A program made the translations under genes and the position numbers. Under the pieces are notes generated by a model. That model was not told the origin of the DNA, did not search any database, and was given only the letters and a program-made list of their open reading frames with translations. From assembly GCA_016841205.1 (NCBI GenBank), contig JAENZP010000003.1, positions 1-64,000 of the forward strand: DNA of 64,000 nt. Reading direction: 5' to 3'. This document shows, piece by piece, positions 50,270 through 58,919 of the stretch (the first letter of the stretch is position 1; each line of letters begins with the position of its first letter). Origin of the DNA: Desulfoscipio geothermicus. Its GTDB lineage: Bacteria > Bacillota > Desulfotomaculia > Desulfotomaculales > Desulfallaceae.

Positions 50270-51114
50270 TTCCCTTTGATTTTGAGTATTACAGGCCGGA
50301 TACCCCGGAAGAGGCGGTAATGCTTTATGATGACCTTTATAAAGAGGGGAAAAACCCGCTCTATTACGGCGGAGGCACTGAGATAATCAGTTTTTCCAGG
50401 CTGTACCAGCTTTATCCGGGGGCTGTCATTGATATAAAGGGCATTCCGGAGTGCAACGTGCTGGAACAAAAGAATGGGTATCTGGTAATTGGCGCAGCCC
50501 TAACCTTAAGCCAAATTCAGGAATCAAATATTTTTCCCCTCCTTATCCACTGCGGAGGCCGGGTAGCAGACCATACAATACGAGATAAAATTACCTTGGG
50601 AGGGAACATCTGCGCTAAAATTCCTTACCGTGAGGCGGTACTGGCCCTGCTGACATGCGATGCGGATATTATGATTCAGGGAACGGACGGAAAAAAACGT
50701 GTTAACATACACGAGGTTTTTAATCAGTTCCTCCGCATTAATAAAGGGGAGTTTCTTCTGCAGGTTATCATCAATGAAAAGATAGCACGATTACCCTTTG
50801 CCAGCTATAAGACCACAGCTGACGGGGCAGTGGCCTACCCTCAGGACAAGATTGGCTACCCGGTTGTGTCTGGGGCCGGAATAAATAAGGATGGTAAATT
50901 GAGGGTAGCAGTAAGCGGGGTCTGCAATTATCCAGTCCGGCTAGCTGAAGTTGATAACGCCCTTAATGACACCGGAATACCAAGATTCGAAAGAATAAAC
51001 AATGCGGTAGAGTTTTTTCCCATTATAAGCGATATGGAAGGATCTGCCGACTACCGAACGTTTGTGTTAAAAAATATATTATTTGATATGATGGAAAGGT
51101 TGGAGTATTATTAA
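50266..51114 (+). CDS. Molybdenum hydroxylase FAD subunit (CoxM/XdhB)
   Basis: A 282-residue FAD-binding subunit that passes electrons from the 2Fe-2S protein to NAD or another acceptor. FAD contacts are YYGGGTEIISFS (about 36-47) and the second loop, HTIRDKITLGGNICAKIPYR (about 105-124), matching the usual TLGGN motif. The C-terminal CO_deh_flav_C domain is shortened. The start overlaps the upstream stop by four bases (ATGA) and the stop overlaps the next start (TAATG), so all three subunits are translationally coupled. Confidence 0.88.
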   Translation: MIPFDFEYYRPDTPEEAVMLYDDLYKEGKNPLYYGGGTEIISFSRLYQLYPGAVIDIKGIPECNVLEQKNGYLVIGAALTLSQIQESNIFPLLIHCGGRVADHTIRDKITLGGNICAKIPYREAVLALLTCDADIMIQGTDGKKRVNIHEVFNQFLRINKGEFLLQVIINEKIARLPFASYKTTADGAVAYPQDKIGYPVVSGAGINKDGKLRVAVSGVCNYPVRLAEVDNALNDTGIPRFERINNAVEFFPIISDMEGSADYRTFVLKNILFDMMERLEYY

Positions 51115-51596
51115 TGTTTTCCCTGCAAAAAAAAGAGTTTATGGATTTAAATATAAATGGAGAAAAAAAATCAGTGGTCATTAGGTCGGCCGATACCCTT
51201 CTGGATGTGCTCAGGAACCAGCTAGGGTTAACTGGGGCCAAGCCAAGCTGTAAAAACGGTGATTGCGGGGCTTGTACCGTATTGATTGACGGGTGGCCGG
51301 TAAAGTCCTGCCTGATGCTGGCAGTTGAGGCCGTCGGGCATGAAATAACCTCTATTGAAGGACTTAAAGAAACCGCTATGCAAAAAACTTTTATCGACTG
51401 TTTTGCCTTTCAGTGCGGTTACTGCACCTCAGGCTTTATTATGAACTGTCACGGGCTATCGCGGATTCACCCGGGAGCTGATTACGGGATCATACGTGAA
51501 TGGCTGCAGTCAAATCTGTGCAGGTGCACCGGATATGAGGAGATAACTGACGCTATAAAGAGTGTTTTAGATCAAAACGCAGCCTTAGAACAGTAG
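51114..51596 (+). CDS. Molybdenum hydroxylase 2Fe-2S subunit (CoxS/XdhC-type small subunit)
   Basis: A 160-residue protein with two [2Fe-2S] clusters. The plant-ferredoxin site is CKNGDCGACTVLIDGWPVKSC (C-x4-C-x2-C...C; about 45-65), shown here as its first and last residues with 12 residues between the last two Cys. The second, helical site is CGYCTSGFIMNC and CRCTGYEEI. All eight Cys are present. The ATG at 51114 overlaps the previous stop; an internal ATG at 51141 starting MDLNINGEKK matches the usual family start better. Completes the LMS trimer. Confidence 0.9.
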   Translation: MFSLQKKEFMDLNINGEKKSVVIRSADTLLDVLRNQLGLTGAKPSCKNGDCGACTVLIDGWPVKSCLMLAVEAVGHEITSIEGLKETAMQKTFIDCFAFQCGYCTSGFIMNCHGLSRIHPGADYGIIREWLQSNLCRCTGYEEITDAIKSVLDQNAALEQ

Positions 51597-51619
51597 CAGT
51601 ATTAGTATCTGTTAGCTAA

Positions 51620-52039
51620 ATGACACTATTGGTGAAAATGCCTTTGGATAAAAACAATTTATCAGCTATCGTTCTGGCAGCAGGATTTTCTTCTCGAATG
51701 GGAGATTTCAAGCCACTTATAAAAATAGGGGAATGCAGCGTTAACGAGTAAGTGGTAAGATGTTTTAAAACTGCCGGCATCGAAGATATCAGGGTGGTGG
51801 TAGGTTATAGATCTGGAAATATTTCTAATTTGCTACGGGATACTAATGTAATAGTAATTAAAAACAACCATTACGAGGAGAGTATGTTCACCTCAGTTAT
51901 GACCGGCATAAGAAGCCTCAACCATTCTGTCAAGGGATTCTATTAATGCCTGCGGACATACCCTTGATAAAAAATAGTACAGTGAACATACTGGCGGAGG
52001 TTTATAAAAAGATATGACCGGGTATTGTTTATCCAATGG
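51620..52039 (+). pseudogene. mocA: Molybdenum cofactor cytidylyltransferase, broken
   Basis: MocA adds CMP to the cofactor of molybdenum hydroxylases. The frame begins MTLLVKMPLDKNNLSAIVLA, then AGFSSRMGDFKPLIKIGECS, the intact nucleotide-binding loop. A TAA at 51749-51751 interrupts VNE-VVRCFK. The frame then runs IRVVVGYRSGNISNLLRDTN and is shifted near 51943, after which LMPADIPLIKNSTVNILAEV is in another frame. A TGA and then a terminator end it; the C-terminal third is missing. With at least three lesions it cannot be active, unlike the structural genes just upstream. Confidence 0.88.
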
Positions 52040-52069
52040 CTCCCTCGTAGAGGGAGTTTTCGTTTTTTC
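52040..52069 (+). terminator. Terminator after mocA remnant
   Basis: CTCCCT (52040-52045) pairs with AGGGAG (52051-52056), followed by TTTTCG and six T. It ends the molybdenum hydroxylase transcript. Confidence 0.85.
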
Positions 52070-52181
52070 ACAATAAAATGAATTACGTCGGTTTGATAAG
52101 AATAAGTTTTAATAAGGACAACACCTTATTTTTTACTTTTAAATATGAATTTAAAAAAGGTCATAAAAGGTGGAGAACTAA

Positions 52182-53204
52182 TTGAAAAAACAAATGATAA
52201 ACGTGCAAGATTCTGTTGGTAAAATTCTTTGTCACGATATGACCGCCATAATACCCGGTGTGTTCAAGGGCCCCCGTTTCAAAAAAGGGCATATGATCAG
52301 GCAGGAAGATGTTAATGATTTGCTGCTTATGGGCAAAAAACGAATTTATATCATTGAGCTGGGAGAAGACGATGTACACGAGGACGAAGCAGGTCTAATA
52401 CTTGGTCGGGGAACGGCCGGACCGGGGGTAGTGATTATGGGTCCGGTAGAAAGTAAAGTAAACCTTATTTCTGAAATAAGGGGAGTATTAAAAGTTAACG
52501 TTTCTATTTTGGAAAAGCTTAACTACCTGGAAGATGTGATTATCGCCACCCTGCCATCAAACAGAGTGGTGGAACAGGGAGAAAAGGTTGCATCCACCAA
52601 GGTTATTCCCCTGGTAGTTCATAAAAACATCATTTTACAAGCCCGGGAAATAATGAAGGAAGGCCCGATGGTTCAGGTCAAGCCCTTTATTAAAAAGAAG
52701 GTAAGCCTCATAATAACCGGGGGGGAAATATACAGCAACAAAATAAAAGATTCCTTCAGCCCTGTTTTGACAGACAAAATAAACGCCCTTGGGTCAGAAG
52801 TGACCTCCTTAGATTTTGTTAAAGACGATGCAATTATTATTAAAGAACTAATTATTAAAAATGTTGTCTCCGGGGCAGACATTGTAATGGTTACCGGGGG
52901 GATGTCGGTTGACCCGGATGATGTTACACCGGAGGGAATAAAAATGTCCGGGGCTGAAATAGTGAAATACGGGGTGCCTATATTACCGGGGGCCATGTTT
53001 ATGATAGGCTACATTGGAGAAACGGCTGTCATGGGTGTACCGGCATGCGGAATGTATTACCGCACATCTATTCTTGATTTGATTTTACCAAGAATAATAG
53101 CCGGGGAAAAAATTTCGAAAAATGATTTAATCGGAATTGCACATGGAGGTCTGTGCCGTTCCTGCGAGATTTGCCGTTTCCCAATGTGTTCATTTGGGGC
53201 CTAA
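52182..53204 (+). CDS. Molybdopterin-binding (MoaB/Mog-domain) protein with Cys-rich tail
   Basis: A 340-residue protein with a MoCF-biosynthesis/MoeA-like domain in its second half: SLIITGGEIYSNKIKDSFSP (about 180-199) and ADIVMVTGGMSVDPDDVTPE (about 235-254), the canonical GG...D.T metal-MPT pocket. The first half resembles the regulatory region of stand-alone molybdopterin-binding proteins found with xanthine dehydrogenases. The tail HGGLCRSCEICRFPMCSFG has five Cys, probably an Fe-S or metal site. TTG 52182 follows AGGTGGAGAAC. It is probably a Mo-insertion or cofactor-maturation factor for the hydroxylase upstream. An XdhC-type gene follows 14 bases on. Confidence 0.8.
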   Translation: MKKQMINVQDSVGKILCHDMTAIIPGVFKGPRFKKGHMIRQEDVNDLLLMGKKRIYIIELGEDDVHEDEAGLILGRGTAGPGVVIMGPVESKVNLISEIRGVLKVNVSILEKLNYLEDVIIATLPSNRVVEQGEKVASTKVIPLVVHKNIILQAREIMKEGPMVQVKPFIKKKVSLIITGGEIYSNKIKDSFSPVLTDKINALGSEVTSLDFVKDDAIIIKELIIKNVVSGADIVMVTGGMSVDPDDVTPEGIKMSGAEIVKYGVPILPGAMFMIGYIGETAVMGVPACGMYYRTSILDLILPRIIAGEKISKNDLIGIAHGGLCRSCEICRFPMCSFGA

Positions 53205-53218
53205 GGGGGAAAGCCGGT

Positions 53219-54202
53219 TGAATATAAATGTTTATAAAAAACTTCTTGCCGAGATCTATGATGGTAAAAGAAATGCTTTAATCACTATCTTTAAACATTC
53301 TTCACAAGCTTCCCGAAAGATTCTAATAACTGAAAAAAGTTTGGGCAATATAAGTCCTACGGAGGATATTCTTCTTTCGGACTTATACACAAAAGCAAGA
53401 ATCATCCTTGAAACAGGCTGTATTTATTTTGGGCCCCTGGATGAATATGAAATGGTGTTAATTGAGCCTTTTTATCCTGAGCCGGCTAGTTATTCTCGGG
53501 GCCGGCCATATAGCCGTGCCCTTGGCTGAACTGGGCGCCGGGCTGGGCTACAGGGTAACCGTTGTAGATGACCGGCCATCCTATGCCAACAGGGACCACT
53601 TTCCTACGGCTAGTAAGATTATCTGTCAGGATTTTAATAATAGTTTTGATATTCTCGGGCTTAATAGTTTTTCTTTTGTTTCTCGCAGGAAAGTACAGTA
53701 CATAAAGGGACAGCTTATTGCCGAAGGTCAAAGCGAATTAAAATTAAACAAAGTTCATGCTCCCATAGGCATAGATATTGGAGCAGTTACACCTGGGGAA
53801 ATATCAATATCTATAATGGCCCAGATTATTTCTGCCAGAAGGACTAGTGGTTTTTTTAGCGCTACGTTAACCACGGTAAAGATTTGGCCCGAACTTGACC
53901 TAGATGTCATTTGGGAAATGGCTATAAATGAGGGTAAAAGCGGAGCCCTTGTTTCAGTGGTACATTCGACAGGGTCAGTACCTAGAAAAACAGGCGCAAA
54001 AATGTTTGTGCAGCCAGATGGTAAGATAACCGGAAGCATCGGAGGCGGAACAATCGAGGCAATGGCTATCCGCGAGGCTATAATGGTTATGGAAACTGGG
54101 GGTTACAGGTATAAATGTTTAGATATCAATGGGGAACTATCGGAAAATGATGGTATGATATGCGGTGGTTCGATCGGAGTTGTTATCGAATCCTGTAATT
54201 GA
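53219..54202 (+). pseudogene. XdhC/CoxI-family maturation factor, frameshifted and internally deleted
   Basis: XdhC proteins bind and sulfurate the molybdenum cofactor before insertion. TTG 53219 (after AAGGGGG) opens a frame, MNINVYKKLLAEIYDGKRNA, to FYPEP. At about 53487 it must shift by one base to reach LVILGAGHIAVPLAELGAGL, the Rossmann motif. Next, near 53685, DILGLNSFSFV joins SRRKVQYIKGQ with about 30 residues of the conserved domain missing. The C-terminal part, GKSGALVSVVHSTGSVPRKT, is an intact XdhC_CoxI domain. Two lesions make the protein non-functional, although a C-terminal product from 53462 could be made. Confidence 0.8.
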
Positions 54203-54295
54203 AGGAAAACTAATAAACCTTCGATTGCAGTTTTTCTTAGTTTATTAATTTCCTAGTCATTAAAGCTAAAATATCCTTTTTTTGCAAAAGGTGCT

Positions 54296-54349
54296 TATGT
54301 ACTACAACACGCTAAATGTCCCGTCTTGATTATTAAGGACTATGTCTAA
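54296..54349 (+). pseudogene. uspA C-terminal fragment
   Basis: Eighteen codons, YVLQHAKCPVLIIKDYV and stop, match the end of the UspA at 40143-40580 (YVLHHAKCPVLIIKD) in protein and almost base for base in DNA. It has no upstream homology, so it is the scar of a lost duplicate or of a recombination event. Confidence 0.75.
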
Positions 54350-54356
54350 GATTCCA

Positions 54357-55796
54357 TTACACTAACGCTCGTGGCCGCCTGAACCGGACAATAAATGTGG
54401 TTCCCGCAGAGCTGGTTTCCACTTTTATTGCGGCATTGTACCTGGCAGCGATACTGTAACAAACCGCCAGCCCCAGGCCCGTCCCATGATCCTTGGTGGT
54501 AAAAAAAGGAACGCCTATTTTCTCTAATATATCGGGTTCAATTCCTGTACCCTGATCGTAGACGGCCAAGACTATCTCTTCGCCGTCTACGAACGTTTTT
54601 ATGATTAGATTTCCACCGGGAGACATTGCATCTAGACCATTGTGTACGAGATTTAGTATAAGATGGCGTATTTCTTTTTCATCAAAATATAAATCCGGAA
54701 TCTCCGTGAGCTCCAAGTTAATAAATTTTTCAGAGTTCGCGGCATCGGCCCGCATTAGCGGAAACACGGCTTCAATAACGGAATTAAGATTCTGTTTCTC
54801 AACATCTACGGCTTTATCCTTAGCGACGAAAAGATATTCGGAGATTATTGAATTAACTCCATCAAGTTCTTTGATCATAAGTTCAAGATGTTTACTAAAT
54901 TGACTTAACTCGTTATTGTTTTTAAATATCTGTAAAAAACCGCGTACTGTGGTCATCGGATTTCTGATTTCACGAGCAATGCCGGCAGCCATTTCCCCAA
55001 TCAGGTTCAGCCGCTCCAAACGGGCCATCTCTTGTTCCATCTGTTTGCGCGCCGCCTCTGCCCGCTTGCGCTCGGTAATTTCCTGTTTTAGTTGTTCATT
55101 AGCCGTTATAAGTTCGTTGGTGCGCTCCGTTACTAACTCCTCAAGATGATCACGGTGTTTTCTTAGTTCATCCTCAATCTGTTTGCGTTCAGTGATGTCG
55201 ATGCCGGTCCCGATGATATGCTGTACTAAGCCCTCATTGTCGAAAAGGACGGTGTTTGACCAAGCAATCAGTCGCCGGTCGCCATTTCTGGTTACCAGGT
55301 TGTTTTCGTACTGGATAGGAAAATCACTGGTTTTTATCCTTTCAAAGACGGTCTTAAATGCCTCCACCTCTTCTGAAATCAGAAACAAATTCCATACATA
55401 TATGTCTTTCACTTCATTAAATGAGTAACCGGTTATTTTCTCGCAAGTGCGATTAAACCTTATAATACGGCCCTCGCGGTCAACAACATAAACCAGTGCG
55501 CCTGCGTTATTAACCACGGCTGATAAAAATTTTAGTTCATGTTCCAGCAACTCCTCAGCTTGTTCTCGCACCCGCATTTCGTGCCGCAGTAGAAAGTATA
55601 GAAACAAGCCGGTACTTGCCATATAAAACCACCCTTTATAGGTTTGAAGTTCCATTAACTGTTTTGGATCACTTACCAGTAGGTTGAGCAGGCGGTCAGA
55701 AAAAGCAATCCAGAGAATGCCCAGGATGGCATAAAGCAGGCATATCCGCATAACCGGTAATAAATATGGGTTTTTTATTATTTTCAATAAATTCAT
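54357..55796 (-). CDS. PAS-domain histidine kinase lacking the phospho-accepting His
   Basis: A 479-residue membrane-bound sensor kinase of the sporulation-kinase type. Two membrane segments lie at about 15-35 and 52-68, a PAS domain spans about 85-205 (FNRTCEKITGYSFNEVKDIY), a coiled coil about 205-260, then the dimerisation helix and a HATPase domain. The ATPase N, G1 and G2 boxes are intact (LILNLVHNGLDAMSPGG; VYDQGTGIEPD; FTTKDHGTGLGLAVC). The H box, however, reads GIAREIRNPMTTVRGF: the usual His is Arg 275 (codon at 54972-54974). Autophosphorylation should therefore fail. ATG 55796 has AGGTGGGATAACTA. No response regulator is adjacent. Confidence 0.88.
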   Translation of the reverse strand: MNLLKIIKNPYLLPVMRICLLYAILGILWIAFSDRLLNLLVSDPKQLMELQTYKGWFYMASTGLFLYFLLRHEMRVREQAEELLEHELKFLSAVVNNAGALVYVVDREGRIIRFNRTCEKITGYSFNEVKDIYVWNLFLISEEVEAFKTVFERIKTSDFPIQYENNLVTRNGDRRLIAWSNTVLFDNEGLVQHIIGTGIDITERKQIEDELRKHRDHLEELVTERTNELITANEQLKQEITERKRAEAARKQMEQEMARLERLNLIGEMAAGIAREIRNPMTTVRGFLQIFKNNNELSQFSKHLELMIKELDGVNSIISEYLFVAKDKAVDVEKQNLNSVIEAVFPLMRADAANSEKFINLELTEIPDLYFDEKEIRHLILNLVHNGLDAMSPGGNLIIKTFVDGEEIVLAVYDQGTGIEPDILEKIGVPFFTTKDHGTGLGLAVCYSIAARYNAAIKVETSSAGTTFIVRFRRPRALV

Positions 55797-56230
55797 TAGT
55801 TATCCCACCTTTTTTAGCACGCAAGCATCAACTCATTATCTAAGATTTAAACATTTATAAATAAATTACCTTTGGGAATTATATCGAATAATGTCTTATT
55901 GGAAAATTTAAGGATGGTCTCCTAAATGCTCTCCAAGCCTGGAAATTCGATGACATTGGTTGGAGCGGGAGGTAAATTTATTTTGTTTTTTTGTTGACAT
56001 TTTGTATTATTTGTCGTATTATATGTGAGAACTCATTTTTATTTCCTCAATCTCTAGTACCTTTTTACTGGTTATCTTTATAATCAGTAAAATAGGTATT
56101 TTTTTTGTATTAACCGATGTTAAGCTAAATGCTCCTAGAAGAAACGAGAGGAGATAGCAATCTATGTAAACAAAGCCCCCAGCCCCCATGAATGGGGGTC
56201 CGAGGGTTGAAAGGAAATGCACCTACCGAA
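55797..56230. other. Leader-like stretch with terminator and an ATG-TAA
   Basis: A rightward hairpin at 56058-56098 (ACCTTTTTACTG with CAGTAAAATAGGT) is followed by eight T, as in an attenuator. At about 56147 AGGAGATAGCAATCT precedes ATG directly followed by TAA. A CCCCCAT/ATGGGGG hairpin (56183-56198) comes next and could end the minus-strand gene at 56231. No plus-strand gene follows, so this may be the leader of a deleted gene. Confidence 0.4.
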
Positions 56231-56482
56231 TTATTCTTTTAATTTAGCTACGTAATTTTTATATTCTGTGTATAAAGCTCTCTTGTATTGTTCTTCAGCG
56301 CATTCAGGGACATAATTTCTTCTTTCCACTAATTCCAATAGTTTTTCAGCTGCTTCATCACCATTTAAGTCAAGGTCCATTACATCCAGAAAAGCCTGTT
56401 CTACTCCAGCTAACCCTATCATATCGCCGCAAACGTCTAGCTTATAGATTTTTGGTGCATCAGGATCACAACAACCAGCCAT
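56231..56482 (-). CDS. Small CC-motif protein linked to a permease
   Basis: An 83-residue protein beginning MAGCCDPDAPKIYKLDVCGD, with an N-terminal Cys-Cys and a third Cys at about 18, then a helical acidic body (GDEAAEKLLELVERRNYVPE) with one more Cys. I do not recognise a named family. ATG 56482 follows AAGGGGG. It lies directly downstream of a decayed YraQ-type permease on the same strand, which suggests the two once formed a metal- or thiol-related export unit. Codons and reading frame appear intact. Confidence 0.6.
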   Translation of the reverse strand: MAGCCDPDAPKIYKLDVCGDMIGLAGVEQAFLDVMDLDLNGDEAAEKLLELVERRNYVPECAEEQYKRALYTEYKNYVAKLKE

Positions 56483-56499
56483 ATCTGTTTAACCCCCTT

Positions 56500-56785
56500 T
56501 TAAAATATAAAATTGAAGAAATATCCGGCTAGTATTGCCACCATCAGTATAGTAGCCACAAATGCAACGACCAGCTTGCGACGGAAAATGGAGGCCAGGA
56601 TAATTACTTCCGGGATACTAGCTCCGGCACCGCCGATAACCAGTGAGTCACAGCCCCTATACTCATGCCCTTGCCTATAAGTACGGCGCTGATGGGTATG
56701 ATGGTTTCCACTCTAATGTACATGGGTATGCCGATCAGGGCGGCTACCAGTATAGCCCAGGGGATTGCCGGGTCCACCCAATTTG
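56500..56785 (-). pseudogene. YraQ/DUF318 permease, C-terminal relic
   Basis: On the minus strand one frame reads DPAIPWAILVAALIGIPMYI, then RVETIIPISAVLIGKGMSIG. After a one-base shift another frame gives GGAGASIPEVIILASIFRRK, then LVVAFVATILMVAILAGYFF and the stop at 56500. This is the C-terminal half of a predicted permease of the YraQ/ArsP-like family. The N-terminal half is absent. Frameshift and truncation make it inactive. Confidence 0.75.
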
Positions 56786-57155
56786 ATTATCAGGCACAAA
56801 GCCATGAAGGTTTAGCTTCATTCGAGCTGAGTGACTGAAAATCACTGGAGTGAGTTAGGAAAATAAACTTGCCCCAATTACCGATTTTTACTTGAGTTCG
56901 TACACTTTTCTATATTAACCTTTTTACTTGGCCGAAAGAATTATCGGCTTTTTTTATTGGATCGCTGCCCATGCCCATTATTGTATGGACTGCGATTTCT
57001 TTTGTATTCTTACCTCAACCGTAAAGCCTTCCCATAAAATGATCTCGCACAAGGCTTCTCACCATTATACACCACGTATGTCTCCGTTATCATCGGCCAA
57101 CGGCAATGGAAAAGATATTGGCAACCTAGAATAGTTTAGCATAAAAAAATCCCAT
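56786..57155. other. Gene-free stretch
   Basis: Contains short inverted words (GAAGgtttaGCTTC near 56805 and GTGACtgaaaatCAC near 56831) but no gene that I can support. Confidence 0.35.
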
Positions 57156-57374
57156 ATGGGAATTAATATCTATGGTTGGGGGGTAGGCATCGCATCCGCA
57201 ATACTATGTTTACGAACTACAAACCCTGGATCTAACCAAAGCAAAAGAATTGTTAAAGCTTTTGAAAAAGCGAAAAAACGTAAGGACTTTGTTAGATTAG
57301 TAAATGAAGGAGCACCCGGAATTAATTTATCAAGGCATACTCAAAGGCCTATTATACTAAGGAGGAATTTATAA
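57156..57374 (+). CDS. Small hypothetical ORF
   Basis: A 72-codon frame ending one base into the ATG of the next gene (TAATG). The second half (SKRIVKAFEKAKKRKDFVRL) is basic and helical; the first is hydrophobic. No ribosome site precedes it. Overlap with the next start is the main support. Confidence 0.3.
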   Translation: MGINIYGWGVGIASAILCLRTTNPGSNQSKRIVKAFEKAKKRKDFVRLVNEGAPGINLSRHTQRPIILRRNL

Positions 57375-57643
57375 TGACCAAACCAGTAAGCTTAGTACTA
57401 ACAACCGCCGATGGAAAAGACTACAAGTGTGTCCCTTTAAATCAAGGCATTGACAGAAATATAATCAACTATGCCAATGAGAAGGACATGCAACCAGAAA
57501 AGGTGCTTGAGCATGCTCTGGAAATCGGCATTAGCCAACTGAATGAAAATAAGTTATTTCATGGAGTTGATTACGAAGCAAGGTATGATAAATCCAATGA
57601 CGAACGCTTAATGGAAACAATTAATACTATATCCGGGCAGTAG
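57374..57643 (+). CDS. Hypothetical protein, 89 residues
   Basis: ATG 57374 follows AAGGAGGAATTTATA, a strong site. The protein reads MTKPVSLVLTTADGKDYKCV, then NYANEKDMQPEKVLEHALEI and GISQLNENKLFHGVDYEARY. It is an alpha/beta-looking soluble protein without a family I recognise. A further in-frame-like tail (IRTIKITGHLAEDHTVEIKK) lies downstream at about 57652-57720 in another frame and may be a second tiny gene. A terminator follows. Confidence 0.6.
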   Translation: MTKPVSLVLTTADGKDYKCVPLNQGIDRNIINYANEKDMQPEKVLEHALEIGISQLNENKLFHGVDYEARYDKSNDERLMETINTISGQ

Positions 57644-57721
57644 AAACATTAGAACAATCAAGATAACAGGACACCTTGCCGAAGATCATACGGTTGAAAT
57701 AAAAAAAGCTATAAATGAATA

Positions 57722-57745
57722 AACCACCGCAAGGTGGCTTTTTCT
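57722..57745 (+). terminator. Terminator
   Basis: CCACC (57724-57728) pairs with GGTGG (57733-57737) around GCAA, then CTTTTTCTTT. Confidence 0.8.
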
Positions 57746-58085
57746 TTATCTACATGTCTCAGCCCTTTATCCTATTACAGATTATACCCTTATGGCGGTG
57801 TTGCGTGTAGAGGCAGCCTTGTAGTTTTTGATCTTTATATAAAGCTAGAAAATGGTGGGTAAGACCGGAGCAAATGTTTTGGGGTAATACCAGCATTGTG
57901 ACCGCTTATCAGTATTTTTGTTTAACATACTAAACCGCGTTTTATTGGTGAAGCAGGATAATAAATCTTGATCAGTGATTGTATAGTTGGTACTTTCCGG
58001 CCTTGATGAAAGGCATAAAGTCAGGGATGGCTTCCTCAAGTTACTACTGTTTTTAATAAAGCCGTGCAAAATAACGACTGTCCCA
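57746..58085. other. Gene-free stretch
   Basis: About 340 bases. A minus-strand frame at 57845-58069 has no ribosome site or recognisable motif. Nothing else is supported. Confidence 0.35.
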
Positions 58086-58919
58086 TTAAACTAATCCCAA
58101 AAGCCGTTTAGCGTTATCTCCTAGTATTTTCGAAATTGCCTCTTGAGGAATATTTAAGTTCCTAATTAATTCGATGTTCTTTTTAACATCCACACTGGGC
58201 CAATCAGTACCAAAAATAAACTTATGGGCAAATCGCCCCATATCAGGGAAGAATTCTATAAGCTTTTTCGGAGGTAAGCCTGAAACATCAATATAAACAT
58301 TCTCGTGAAGACGAACCAAGTTTAATGCTTCTTTATACCACAGGCCCCGCCCACCGTGTGCCATAATAATTTTCATGTTAGGAAAGTCTATAGCAACATC
58401 ATCTAAAAAAATGGGATTCGCATACTTTATGCGGACGCCTGAAAAAATTGAGGATCCCGTATGAAAAAGCACAGGTATGTCAAGTTTTTCGGCAACAGCA
58501 TACAACGGGTAAATGAAATTGTCATTGGGATAAAAATAATTGTATGGGGGAAGAAGCTTAAGCCCCGTAAAACCATGATTTAAACATAAATCCTCCAATA
58601 TTTTGCCCATATTCGGGTGCAGATAAGGATTTATCGTGCAAAATGGTATTAATCTCGGACTCACCCGACAAAAAGCTTCTACCATTTCGTTTGTGCAAAC
58701 ACCGGTTGACACGGGCGAAATTTCTGCTAATACAACAGAATAATCTACTCCGTTTTGATCCATCAACTGCAAGAAGGCATGGGGGTCACTATGTTTTTTA
58801 CAAAAGTTAACATACTCTTCTCTGGAAGGGAAAGCACTTGCAAAGAAATTAAAGGCATCTACACTAAAGGACTCGTATTCTGATAGGTGAACATGAAAAT
58901 CAATTACAGTATTTTTCAA
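58086..58919 (-). CDS. Amidohydrolase-2 family metal-dependent hydrolase
   Basis: A 277-residue TIM-barrel hydrolase/decarboxylase-like protein. The metal-binding HxH is in VIDFHVHLSEYESF near the start. Later landmarks are GFTGLKLLPPYNYFYPNDNF, IPVLFHTGSSIFSG (His ligand), IIMAHGGRGLWYKEAL and FGTDWPSVDVKKNIELI (Asp). These match PF04909. Start set at TTG 58919, ten bases after GGAG, since the HxH motif normally lies near residue 10. A longer frame to 59012 is AT-rich and unlikely. Substrate is unknown; relatives act on cyclic amides or carboxylated aromatics. No operon partner. Confidence 0.8.
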   Translation of the reverse strand: MKNTVIDFHVHLSEYESFSVDAFNFFASAFPSREEYVNFCKKHSDPHAFLQLMDQNGVDYSVVLAEISPVSTGVCTNEMVEAFCRVSPRLIPFCTINPYLHPNMGKILEDLCLNHGFTGLKLLPPYNYFYPNDNFIYPLYAVAEKLDIPVLFHTGSSIFSGVRIKYANPIFLDDVAIDFPNMKIIMAHGGRGLWYKEALNLVRLHENVYIDVSGLPPKKLIEFFPDMGRFAHKFIFGTDWPSVDVKKNIELIRNLNIPQEAISKILGDNAKRLLGLV

